Shown piece by piece: positions 43,985 to 51,969 of a DNA stretch of 64,000 bases. The stretch is from Nitrosococcus halophilus Nc 4. Its GTDB lineage: Bacteria > Pseudomonadota > Gammaproteobacteria > Nitrosococcales > Nitrosococcaceae. The position numbers were made by a program, and so were the translations under genes. Each line of letters begins with the position of its first letter. Position 1 is the first letter of the stretch. The stretch is from contig NC_013960.1 of the NCBI RefSeq assembly GCF_000024725.1, forward strand, positions 1,138,261-1,202,260. Direction: 5' to 3'. The notes beneath the pieces were generated by a model, which made no database searches, was not told the origin of the DNA, and was given only the letters and a program-made list of their open reading frames with translations.

Positions 43985-44962
43985 TCAGCGATGGAAACGA
44001 ACCCCTGAAGGGTGATTAGAACCATGGATTTGGGCATGGCAATTTTGGCAACTTCGATTCATCAGCCGTCCATCGGGCCTTAAACCAGAGGGCATATTGG
44101 CCATTGTCAGCAGATCATTAGGGTGTCCCCGGTTGGTATGGCATTGCTCACACAAAAAGGGCCTAGCGACAGATAACAATTTTTCATGATTGGAACCATG
44201 GGGTAAGTGACAATTTAAACAGTTTTCCCGGACGGGGGCATGTTCCCAAATAAACGGTCCCCGTTTTTCAGGATGGCATTGATAACAGAGCTGATTAACC
44301 GTGTCGGCCTTGAGCAGTGGCGTTGTGTTTGAACCATGGGGGTTATGGCAATCGACACAAGAAATCTTGCCTTCTAGCAGGGGCATATGAGAGCGTTTAC
44401 GAAATTGGACCCGTTGCTGTTGATGGCAAGTGAAACAGGTCAGGCTAATACTTTCCTTTTTGAGCAGCCCATTTCGGGAAAACTGCGCCATTGGATTGTG
44501 GCAGTCGCTGCAACCGAGATCATGAACTTGGTGGGTGGAACCCGGCCAGTAGATTCTCTCTCTGCCCCTGTGGCATTGTAGGCACATGGCGTTTTGCTGA
44601 AGAATAGAGGACCCGGAAGTGCGGGTGAAGGCCATGATCTTAGATTTGTTGGTGGGCTCGGTAATATGTTTAGATCCGGGTCCATGACAGGCCTCACAGC
44701 TCCTGGCCTGGAGTTCATCTTGGGGATTCAGGCGGAAAACCCTGGCGTGGAGAGTATGGCTCCAATGACTATTCTCAACTTGATGGCAGCCTATACAGGT
44801 GGTTTCCCCCACATAGGTGGCATCAGCCTGAGCCGGATTACCGAGAGGGGAGGTGTCGACTGGGAGGACGGGTCTACAATTGGTAATCACCGGGATCATC
44901 CCTACCATTAATAAAAAGACTAACCCCCGCCGAATTTTTATTCTTAATGGTGAAATTTTCAT
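43985..44962 (-). CDS. Decaheme c-type cytochrome (DmsE/MtrA-type)
   Basis: A 325-residue exported multiheme cytochrome. Exactly ten CxxCH motifs are visible (CIGCH, CEACH, CLQCH, CSDCH, CFTCH, CVDCH, CYQCH, CLNCH, CEQCH, CQNCH). The N-terminus (IKIRRGLVFLLMVGMIPVITNC) is a signal with a possible lipobox. Spacing of the hemes and the H-x-x-x-H context (HWSHTLHA, HGSNTTP) match DmsE/MtrA proteins, which sit inside an MtrB barrel and pass electrons between periplasm and cell surface. It is co-transcribed with the barrel gene. No surface MtrC-type cytochrome is present in the window. Confidence 0.94.
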   Translation of the reverse strand: MKISPLRIKIRRGLVFLLMVGMIPVITNCRPVLPVDTSPLGNPAQADATYVGETTCIGCHQVENSHWSHTLHARVFRLNPQDELQARSCEACHGPGSKHITEPTNKSKIMAFTRTSGSSILQQNAMCLQCHRGRERIYWPGSTHQVHDLGCSDCHNPMAQFSRNGLLKKESISLTCFTCHQQQRVQFRKRSHMPLLEGKISCVDCHNPHGSNTTPLLKADTVNQLCYQCHPEKRGPFIWEHAPVRENCLNCHLPHGSNHEKLLSVARPFLCEQCHTNRGHPNDLLTMANMPSGLRPDGRLMNRSCQNCHAQIHGSNHPSGVRFHR

Positions 44963-44999
44963 AAGAGATAATTATAGCCATGATAAATAAAGGTGCAGG

Positions 45000-45851
45000 A
45001 TGAGCTATCTTGACCATATTAGGAACTGTAATCGCTATGCTTTGAAGGATTTCCGCCCTTTTTATGTGGAGGGGGTCCAGGTAGGTCATATCAAATCCGC
45101 CTTTGCCGAGAAGCTACGATGTTGGCCGGCGATTTTCCGGGTGTCGCCGACAGCGGTCCATCTTGTTTCCAACCTCCAGTCTTTTGAGGAGCGAACCCAG
45201 GAGGTCAGGGTCGTTTTGGAGGCCTTGGTAGAGGAAGGAATCATTCCCCGTTGGCATGGGGAAGAATATGCGGTGACTGCTTCCTCCCGAGAAAGAGCCC
45301 TCTTTGTAATTGATCGGGGTTCAGCCCCTTATTTGGGTGTCCGGGCTTTCGGCCAGCACCTGAACGGTTTTGTCAATCAAGGGGGCCAGTTAAAAATGTG
45401 GATTGGCCGGCGCTCCCGAGATAAATGGAGTGCTCCCGGCAAGCTTGATAATCTGGTGGCCGGGGGGGTGCCCCACGGGGTTCCGTTGCAGGAAAATTTA
45501 GCCAAAGAGTGTTGGGAAGAAGCGGCGATCCCTGTCGAAATGGCTTCCCAAGCGGTTCCCGTGGGCTATATTTCCTATCGCTTTGAAACCCAAGAAGGTT
45601 TCAAACCCGATGTGATGTACTGCTATGATTTAGAATTGCCGCCTGATTTCGTGCCCCAATGCCAGGATGGAGAGGTAGAGGAATTTTACCTTTGGCCAGT
45701 GGAGGAGGTAGCGGCCCTGGTCCAGGAAACCGATTCATTCAAGAGAAATTGCAATCTGGTCATCATTGACTTTCTGATACGGCGAGGTTTTATTACTCCG
45801 GAACATCCCGATTATTTGGAGATAGTGGCAGGTCTTCGGGTGCCGCTATAA
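45000..45851 (+). CDS. Nudix hydrolase with DUF4743 N-domain
   Basis: A 283-residue protein. Residues 1 to about 115 are the DUF4743-type N-domain (YLDHIRNCNRYALKDFRPFYVEGVQVGHI). The Nudix box follows as GGVPHGVPLQENLAKECWEEAAI, matching GX5EX7REUXEEXGU apart from C for the R position. This architecture is found in TPK-linked Nudix proteins that clean damaged thiamine phosphates. Divergent from the cytochrome genes; monocistronic. Confidence 0.88.
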   Translation: MSYLDHIRNCNRYALKDFRPFYVEGVQVGHIKSAFAEKLRCWPAIFRVSPTAVHLVSNLQSFEERTQEVRVVLEALVEEGIIPRWHGEEYAVTASSRERALFVIDRGSAPYLGVRAFGQHLNGFVNQGGQLKMWIGRRSRDKWSAPGKLDNLVAGGVPHGVPLQENLAKECWEEAAIPVEMASQAVPVGYISYRFETQEGFKPDVMYCYDLELPPDFVPQCQDGEVEEFYLWPVEEVAALVQETDSFKRNCNLVIIDFLIRRGFITPEHPDYLEIVAGLRVPL

Positions 45852-45923
45852 GTATAAAGGTTATCTTAGGCACCACTGTTTTTGGAGTATTGGGCTCAAT
45901 ATTCGCACAATGTTTAGATTTTC

Positions 45924-48900
45924 TTAGGCAAAAATCCAGCCAATAAGATCGCTGTAGAACAATTGTTTTTCCTTTTCAAAGTTATCTCCGACGGAGAGGG
46001 GCAGGGCGTTGATAATATGAGAGCCTGTTAATCCTCTTCGGGCCAATTGTTTTTGCCATTGTTCATACAAAGAATATCGAGAAAGCTCATCAGGCGTGAA
46101 ATAAGATTGAGCGATGCACTTGTAATGGCGCTGTTCGTGAACTTGGTTCTTTACTCTTTGAATCTTTTTTTCACTGTTAGCAAGATATTTCCAGGTATCG
46201 TCTTCCCAATCAAACCAGAGTAAATTCTGATTTACGTCTTTTCGGAAAGGGCAATATTGGCTATGTTGTTGCGTCAACACCATTTGTGAATTATACCCCT
46301 CAATAAAATACATGGCCTGTTTTGACTGCTCGGTACTCTCCAAAAGTTTCTGTAATTGACCATGCTCAAGCTGGCGCATATCGGGATACACATATTGATT
46401 TTTGATCTTTTCAGCCTGAATCAGCGGTTCTTGGAGCGTGAAGCGGGCATCAATACACTCTTGCAAGCCCTTCAGATCGAATATCTGCGCTAATGTCTCA
46501 GCGCTGTCAGAGATTGCGAAATACGCGGACTCTGGTCCTGGTTTAGTAAAGCGCATGGGTTGCTCATTTAAATCCCGCAGGGTTTGACTCATTATCCGCA
46601 TATTGGGCTGGCTGGCTTCTAAATGGCGTCGGTGCCGCCAAATGCGTCCGGCCATTTGGATCAAGGACCAGTAAGAATTGGGTTCGACAATTCCCCAGTC
46701 GTAATCGTGATCGCGTCCCACTTCAGATATGGGAGAGGTGCTGACGATAATCAATAGGTGGGTTTTTCCCTGTTGCTGACAATCTTTTAAATGAGCGCGC
46801 AGAGTCGGATGATCATGCGCTTGTCGGCCCCCTTTACGTTTCAAAAGAGTATTTAATGTCCGTTCAATATGATGGCGTATTAGCGGTAAATGCTTGGCGT
46901 GATAACAAATTAGCTTTATCTGAACTTCATTTAAATTGACGGGCGTATTAAGCCAGTATTTAGCAAATTCACGGGTGTGGGCGACATTGCTCCAGCGGAC
47001 GCAGCCGATGGAATAGCAAACGCCGGTCTCCGGATCGCGGCTAGCCCACTGTTGATGCAGTTCCCTGCAACTTTCCATCACATTTTGGTAAACCGTTTCC
47101 GGGCCTTCAATAATGGGTACGGGAATGGCGCCAAGCCGGCGCCGCACGGGTTGTTGCTGTAGCGTATCCAGCAGGGCCTGGATAAATCGACCGTGCTGCT
47201 TAGCAAAAGCGGTATTGTCGGCGACGGAGGTTAACTTAATATGAGCAGCATGATGGCTGAACCAGCCGCAGCGGATGGGGCCGGGTTCCATGCCTTGAAG
47301 TTGCCGCCAGCGGTTAAAGCCAGTTTGATAGGCGCGGTAGAAAGCGCGCGCGGTTGCAGGCGGTAGGGTCGCGGAAGATAGCAGCAGTTTTCGCCCATTG
47401 AAACCCACCACATAGGCGAGTTTTAATAACGCAGGTAAATCCTCGGTGGAAAAGCTGTCAATTTCGTCAATAATCAAATCCGATCCGGCTATGCGAAAAC
47501 CCAGGACGGCAGCCGAGGCTCGCTGGCTTTGCAGAAACGGCATTAGATGATCGATAGTGCAGACCAGAACAGGGACTTGTAGCAGGCGATTAAGCTTGGA
47601 GTTATTAGGCGCAATTAGATCTTCAGGCCAAGGAGCATCGGGATCGTAATCAAATTCGCCAGTGATGCCCTCATACAAGGAATCATCCAGGTTGCTGCTT
47701 TCGATACCTGCCTGTTCCTCCGGCGGCGGTAAACTGATTAGCTCGTTTCCTTCTTCAGAATCCGTCATTTCATGGAGGGCAATGGTTAAAGCCCCGCCGA
47801 CCATGACCGCGCATTGTTCGCCCATAGCATCAGGTGTTTTTCCAAACCCCAAGTCGCCCCGGTATTCATCGCCGGTTTGCAGGGTCAAGGTGCGCAGCCC
47901 CAGGGCGACCGTCAACCGGTAATTTTGATGGTGGTTGGCAGCGGCCAGAATGCGGACATTGCCGCGTGTTTTGCCAGAGCCAGTTTCGGCCATCACTAGG
48001 GCGAAAAATCCCTCATTGGTGTCGTCCTCTTGCCGCTGGGCTTTTAGCACCTTGCGTTCGGCTTTTTCCTGCCAGATAAAGGCTTCTTCCGTAATTGGAG
48101 CGGTCAGGGAAGGGGGAGAGGTTTCAATGGCACTGGCTTTGCGATTATGCTGGAGTTGATGCAGATGGTTGAACGCCTTTCCCGATAACTTGCCGACTTG
48201 TTCCAAATGGGCGGCCAGTGTTTGCCGTAGCTGACCCTGCCAACTGTTGGCGAAACAAACTTGTGCCTGGGTTGATTGAGTATTTACGGGAAACTCTATT
48301 TTTGCCTTACTTGAAATGCTGTGATCCGCTAAGACGAGGGCACCGCGGGCCATATAGCGGGCGGCGCTATACCAGAGCGTGCGATCCTGGGTGGGAATGG
48401 GGTGTTCCTGCAAGAGGTAATGGGCACGCCGGGCATGTTTGACAATCTCGTTGACCCATTTCGGCGACTGTGACCAAGCGGGTCGATAATCAGTGGCTAG
48501 CCGTAAGCCATTTGGCAAATCCTGTGACCTATTGAGGTAAGTTTCTTCCAGCGGCGCAAAATCATCTTCATGGCCGTCAGGTAATTTGTGATGAGATATG
48601 ACCAAAAAACAGAGCACACTTAGCAAGGGTGCCAGACCTCGGTTGTCTTCTGTCGAACTCCATTCCGGGCGCAGAGTACTTCCTTCAATGGGTATGAGTT
48701 CCCGCCAATGATCATCGGGGGTTTCCTTCCATATCCGATGCAGGGCTTCATAAATTTTTTTGGTGTCGGCAAGCGCGGCAAGCCAGTGCTCGTCTTTGAG
48801 GCTGGCCAAACCGAGAGGCGGTTTGGGGAGGCTATTATTGGCTCCCGCAACCCGGCGTCGGCGTTTTTTTGGAGCGGATGTAGCCGGTGGCGGGTTATTC

Positions 48901-49406
48901 TCGGCGGCGGGTCGTGTAATTAAAGTGATAAGCCGTAACAGCAGCAAGAGCGATATTCTTTCATGGCGCACGGGATCGCTTTGGTTGCTGTTTTTATCCC
49001 GTAGTTTATGCTGAAAGCAAGAAGCATGTTTACCCAAATCATGAAAAAGCCCGGCCAATATGCAAAGATGATTAAGTAGCCGTACGGCAGGCGCGGTCTC
49101 TTCGTTGACGCTTGGCAAGGGGGTGGCGCTATGGCTGAAGGCGAATTCACCGTTCCGGCTAAAATGCCGACGGCTGCCCACCACCCATGCCAACTCGGTT
49201 TGGTAGCGCCCCTTGACGCGATGACAGGCGACCGAGGTATGGCGACTTGCCGCTTGGGTAAGTTCTCGGCGTATGTTTCGCAAACCTTCCGCGCTGATCC
49301 GCGCCAGCCAAGTGCGCCGCCCGATTTGTACCGCATAGCGGGATAGAATGCGGCGCGATCGCTTCCAAGCGGCTTTTTCGCATTCGCTGACGAATAAGAC
49401 GATCAT
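45924..49406 (-). CDS. cas3: Cas2-Cas3 fusion helicase-nuclease (type I-F)
   Basis: An 1160-residue protein. Residues 1 to about 90 are the Cas2 part (MIVLFVSECEKAAWKRSRRILSRYAVQIGRRTWLARIS). The HD nuclease follows (FHDLGKH, His122-Asp123, with HER later), then the SF2 helicase: MAETGSGKT (Walker A), LIIDEIDSF (DExH-like motif II), LLLSSATLP (motif III), and the C-terminal QMAGRIWRHRR region (motif VI). The Cas2-Cas3 fusion is unique to type I-F. It degrades target DNA after recruitment by the Csy complex and forms the adaptation complex with Cas1. Its start overlaps the cas1 stop by 4 bases. It is oriented opposite to the csy genes, unlike the usual single operon. Confidence 0.96.
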   Translation of the reverse strand: MIVLFVSECEKAAWKRSRRILSRYAVQIGRRTWLARISAEGLRNIRRELTQAASRHTSVACHRVKGRYQTELAWVVGSRRHFSRNGEFAFSHSATPLPSVNEETAPAVRLLNHLCILAGLFHDLGKHASCFQHKLRDKNSNQSDPVRHERISLLLLLRLITLITRPAAENNPPPATSAPKKRRRRVAGANNSLPKPPLGLASLKDEHWLAALADTKKIYEALHRIWKETPDDHWRELIPIEGSTLRPEWSSTEDNRGLAPLLSVLCFLVISHHKLPDGHEDDFAPLEETYLNRSQDLPNGLRLATDYRPAWSQSPKWVNEIVKHARRAHYLLQEHPIPTQDRTLWYSAARYMARGALVLADHSISSKAKIEFPVNTQSTQAQVCFANSWQGQLRQTLAAHLEQVGKLSGKAFNHLHQLQHNRKASAIETSPPSLTAPITEEAFIWQEKAERKVLKAQRQEDDTNEGFFALVMAETGSGKTRGNVRILAAANHHQNYRLTVALGLRTLTLQTGDEYRGDLGFGKTPDAMGEQCAVMVGGALTIALHEMTDSEEGNELISLPPPEEQAGIESSNLDDSLYEGITGEFDYDPDAPWPEDLIAPNNSKLNRLLQVPVLVCTIDHLMPFLQSQRASAAVLGFRIAGSDLIIDEIDSFSTEDLPALLKLAYVVGFNGRKLLLSSATLPPATARAFYRAYQTGFNRWRQLQGMEPGPIRCGWFSHHAAHIKLTSVADNTAFAKQHGRFIQALLDTLQQQPVRRRLGAIPVPIIEGPETVYQNVMESCRELHQQWASRDPETGVCYSIGCVRWSNVAHTREFAKYWLNTPVNLNEVQIKLICYHAKHLPLIRHHIERTLNTLLKRKGGRQAHDHPTLRAHLKDCQQQGKTHLLIIVSTSPISEVGRDHDYDWGIVEPNSYWSLIQMAGRIWRHRRHLEASQPNMRIMSQTLRDLNEQPMRFTKPGPESAYFAISDSAETLAQIFDLKGLQECIDARFTLQEPLIQAEKIKNQYVYPDMRQLEHGQLQKLLESTEQSKQAMYFIEGYNSQMVLTQQHSQYCPFRKDVNQNLLWFDWEDDTWKYLANSEKKIQRVKNQVHEQRHYKCIAQSYFTPDELSRYSLYEQWQKQLARRGLTGSHIINALPLSVGDNFEKEKQLFYSDLIGWIFA

Positions 49407-50290
49407 GGATGGGTCACGTGCTTGATGGACTGGAAGAGAAATGTCATGGCGTCGCTTTCATCAAGCCAAGCAATACACGCCTGGCGCATCTCTTGATCGC
49501 TACGACCAGCCGCCGCGTGTTGAAATGCAATGGGCATTACGCACGTGTCCTTAATGATGTCGGCTACATCGAAAACTAAAGCCCCGCGCCGGGTGGTGCC
49601 GTGAATCACCGGCAATGAGTGGGGAATCCCCAAAACCCATAAAACCGTCGCCGCAACTCCGTAGGCTAGATAATTCCCATGATCGAGATAGCTATTGAAG
49701 GGGTCTTTGAAGTCCCGCTTGCCAGGATCGCGAGTAAAATTTTTAGTTTGGGTGCAGTTCGCCCACAACCCATAAAGTTTTTTTGCGAACTTGGCCTCCT
49801 GGGCCAGAATCGTTTCGTTGTCCCCGGCCAATTCAATGTTCGCCAAATAGCTCTCGGCCAATTTTTCCAGACTTGCTTTATCAGGTTTAGGCTCCGCAAG
49901 TTTGGGCCATCGCTGTATTAAAAATTCAGCCCGGTTTCTTTGAAATCTTTTAGCCACCCTAAGGCACTGGCCATCATCCTGCCATAAGCGCATCCACGTC
50001 TGGCAGTACTCGGTCGGCCGGTATTCGTTTTGGGAGGCCAGGAATAGGGGGCTTCCCCCGCCGCCCACAAATGCCAGCATCACTTGTTCGCTTGCCAGCA
50101 GACGGGCGGCCGCTTGGGTCAGGGAAGTGCCGCTACCCAGCAGAATGGCACTGGTATTCGCGGGCGGGATGGCAAAAAATTTGGTGAATGCACCTTCCTG
50201 GCGGGCATAAACCACCCGCTCGTCCTTAGCCATTACTCGGCAATGTTCCAGATAATAAAGTCCCTGGCGGTGCGAAGGCAGTATCGGCAT
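49403..50290 (-). CDS. cas1: Cas1 integrase (type I-F)
   Basis: A 295-residue Cas1. N-terminal beta domain VVYARQEGAFTKFFAIPPANTSAILLGSGTSLTQAAARLLASEQVMLAFVGG, then the helical catalytic part with LPVIHGTTRRGALVFDVADIIKDTCVMPIAF containing the metal-binding His and Asp. Spacers are inserted by Cas1 with Cas2-3. It is slightly short for subtype I-F (often about 320) but no core part seems lost. It is the first gene of the leftward cas operon; a repeat-like RNA region (50317-50417) lies in its 5' leader. Confidence 0.94.
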   Translation of the reverse strand: MPILPSHRQGLYYLEHCRVMAKDERVVYARQEGAFTKFFAIPPANTSAILLGSGTSLTQAAARLLASEQVMLAFVGGGGSPLFLASQNEYRPTEYCQTWMRLWQDDGQCLRVAKRFQRNRAEFLIQRWPKLAEPKPDKASLEKLAESYLANIELAGDNETILAQEAKFAKKLYGLWANCTQTKNFTRDPGKRDFKDPFNSYLDHGNYLAYGVAATVLWVLGIPHSLPVIHGTTRRGALVFDVADIIKDTCVMPIAFQHAAAGRSDQEMRQACIAWLDESDAMTFLFQSIKHVTHP

Positions 50291-50316
50291 GGGGTATAAC
50301 CCTAATTGTGTTGCGT

Positions 50317-50417
50317 TATCAAATCCACCTATGCGGCGGTGAAAGGCTATTCAATTAAAAAACTAAAACTTTCTAAACCACCTCTGTTTTTTCTAAACCA
50401 TTTCCACGGCGGTGAAC
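50317..50417 (-). ncRNA. CreR-like guide: two degenerate CRISPR repeats around a 25-nt pseudo-spacer
   Basis: On the minus strand, 50417 to 50370 carries a pseudo-repeat: GTTCACCGCC (5' half), a 20-nt insert in the loop, then AGGTGGTTTAGAAA (3' half). The 8-nt handle TTTAGAAA is identical to that of the real array. Without the insert, 23 of 28 positions match the real repeat, and the CCGCC/GGTGG stem closes with one G-U pair. (A contiguous window 50417-50390 matches 22 of 28.) Next is a 25-nt pseudo-spacer (50369-50345) starting GTTTTAGTTTT. Then a second pseudo-repeat (50344-50317) matches 21 of 28 with stem CCGCC-GCATA-GGTGG. The spacer resembles a site 150 bp away (see the protospacer entry). 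This repeat-spacer-repeat form in a cas promoter region is that of CreR-type self-regulating guides. Transcription and Csy4 processing are inferred. Confidence 0.75.
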
Positions 50418-50519
50418 AATTTTCTGAAGTATCATTTTTAGCCTGAAGGCGACGATAGCTTTAGAACAAAGAGTCGTAAAGAGGACTTTGATCCGCATTG
50501 ATAGTTGCTGGTTATCGAA

Positions 50520-50546
50520 ATATATTTAATTATAAAACTAAAACGG
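50520..50546 (-). promoter_or_regulatory. Protospacer with CC PAM for the CreR-like guide
   Basis: On the minus strand 5'-CC (50546-50545) is followed by GTTTTAGTTTTATAATTAAATA from 50544 downward. The pseudo-spacer begins GTTTTAGTTTTTTAATTGAATA. Positions 1-11, 13-17 and 19-22 agree; mismatches are at 12 and 18 only, then at 23-25. CC directly 5' of the protospacer is the type I-F PAM. Positions 6, 12 and 18 are the ones flipped out of pairing in Cascade/Csy guides, so these mismatches should cost little. The site covers a TATAAT box and ends 3 bases before the csy -35 box. Confidence 0.7.
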
Positions 50547-50558
50547 TATTGATATCAC
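50529..50558 (-). promoter_or_regulatory. Probable promoter for cas1-cas2-3 and the guide
   Basis: Minus strand: perfect -10 TATAAT (50534-50529). A weak -35 GTGATA (50558-50553) lies 18 bp upstream. The start would be near 50521, giving a leader of about 100 nt before the guide and then cas1. The -10 box lies inside the protospacer of the guide. Confidence 0.5.
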
Positions 50559-50577
50559 CCGCAGATGGCATTATATT
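50549..50577 (+). promoter_or_regulatory. Probable csy operon promoter
   Basis: -35 TTGATA (50549-50554), 17-bp spacer, -10 TATATT (50572-50577). Transcription would start near 50584, followed by the AAGGGG ribosome site (50596-50601) and the GTG start of csy1 at 50611. The guide's target site ends 3 bases before the -35 box. Confidence 0.65.
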
Positions 50578-50610
50578 GCGCTCTATATCCATGGCAAGGG
50601 GCGATAAACC

Positions 50611-51969
50611 GTGTTGATAGATGATTTAAACCAAGCGCTTAGCTCTAATAAAGACTCACCTGCCGAGCAGTTGAAACAGCTCAAAACCCGGTTGCTAGGA
50701 CATTGCCGGGACCCCATCAAGGTCACAGACGAGGATGTTCCCCCGCTGCTTATTGCCGCGGTTAATTTCGCTTACGGCAGCCCAACTTCCTGTGAACAGA
50801 TGCTAAACGCGGAAGGCGCCAAGGCCGCACTGGTCGCCAAAGTAATCAATAAAAATATTGGGGGAACATTTATTTGGGTCGCTTTGGTTTCCCATATGGG
50901 CACTCATCATCCTAAGTCCCGTAATGATAAAGTCAGTTCAGGACCTATTGTGGCCCGTTCCTTAACGCCGCCGCCAGCGGGTTTAGTGACCTCGGCAAAC
51001 CTCAGAACGCGTCAATTTTCCGGCTCCGGTAACGCCGTTAATACTGCGCACTATCAATGGTTGGCGTTCACCTATGAAGACTCGGCCGGAGTATTCAGCG
51101 TGATTGAGCGCGCCGCTAACCGGGATGAGCGTCTGCGCGAAACGGTGATGGCCCTAGGCATTAAAGAAAGTCAGTGGCAAGCTTTCCAGGAAGCGGCGGC
51201 GGCGCATTTAGAGACCACCAATCTTGCGCCCTTGGATCGACAATTAAAGCAAGTTTTTGTTCCAAATCCAGACCCAGAGCAGGATAGGGATTATGTCGTC
51301 ATCACGCCCCTTGCCGCCACGGCGGTCATCGGGGCGTTTGAGCAGCAGCGGACTGAATTGCGGGAACAAAACGCCACTCTGAATTTTCACCGGATAGGTG
51401 TTGGCGGGACTAAACCGCGAAATGCCGGCAGTCTGATGAATGAACTGAGCGGCAATTTGCGGCAGTTAATCATGACGATACCCCGGCTTGATTTCACCCA
51501 ACGTCAGCGGCGGCTTTGGCATTTGCAGCGAGGACGGCTGTTTCAGCCCCTGCCGAAAAAGGAAGCGCAGCGTTTTACATGGTGGCTGGAGCAGGATTGG
51601 ACCCAGCGTTACGGTAACCGGCAAGACCATCTTCGGCGTCTTGAAAAGCAGATCGCTGAATGGCTATTGCCGGAACTTGAGGAACAGGAGCAACTTTTTG
51701 CTTGGCTATCATCCGATTCCCTAGACGCCGTTCAGGAGCGTCAAAAACTTGAAGCCAAGAATTTGCCCAACTGGATTTTAAGCTTGGCGGGGATTAGTAA
51801 AAACCCGGAAACGGAGCACAGCGCTCACGAAGCACGGCAAAAAGCAGCCTATAAGGCGCTTATTTTTCATTTGAAATCACCGCCGAGCGATGAAATCGAT
51901 AAACTGATTCAGGACGCTTTGGAAAGCCTGTTGGCTAAACGCTACTTAGCGGGGGAGGTGACGGCATGA
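50611..51969 (+). CDS. csy1: Csy1 (Cas8f), large subunit of the Csy complex
   Basis: A 452-residue Cas8f. It begins at GTG with AAGGGG upstream. The Csy1 N-terminal part VTDEDVPPLLIAAVNFAYGSPTSCEQMLNAEGAKAALVAKVINKNIGG and the FHRIGVGGTKPRNAGSLMNELSGNLRQLIMTIPRL block (Gly-Gly-Thr-Lys-Pro-x-Asn) are typical of the subtype. Cas8f reads the CC PAM and caps the crRNA 5' handle with Csy2. Its stop overlaps the csy2 start (ATGA). Confidence 0.94.
   Translation: MLIDDLNQALSSNKDSPAEQLKQLKTRLLGHCRDPIKVTDEDVPPLLIAAVNFAYGSPTSCEQMLNAEGAKAALVAKVINKNIGGTFIWVALVSHMGTHHPKSRNDKVSSGPIVARSLTPPPAGLVTSANLRTRQFSGSGNAVNTAHYQWLAFTYEDSAGVFSVIERAANRDERLRETVMALGIKESQWQAFQEAAAAHLETTNLAPLDRQLKQVFVPNPDPEQDRDYVVITPLAATAVIGAFEQQRTELREQNATLNFHRIGVGGTKPRNAGSLMNELSGNLRQLIMTIPRLDFTQRQRRLWHLQRGRLFQPLPKKEAQRFTWWLEQDWTQRYGNRQDHLRRLEKQIAEWLLPELEEQEQLFAWLSSDSLDAVQERQKLEAKNLPNWILSLAGISKNPETEHSAHEARQKAAYKALIFHLKSPPSDEIDKLIQDALESLLAKRYLAGEVTA

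Noticed and set aside
50281-50610. The repeat-like sequences as just an eroded old array end
   Set aside because: Possible, but erosion alone would not be expected to leave an intact handle, a seed match with a CC PAM in the promoter, and mismatches only at positions 12 and 18. I keep it as the alternative explanation.
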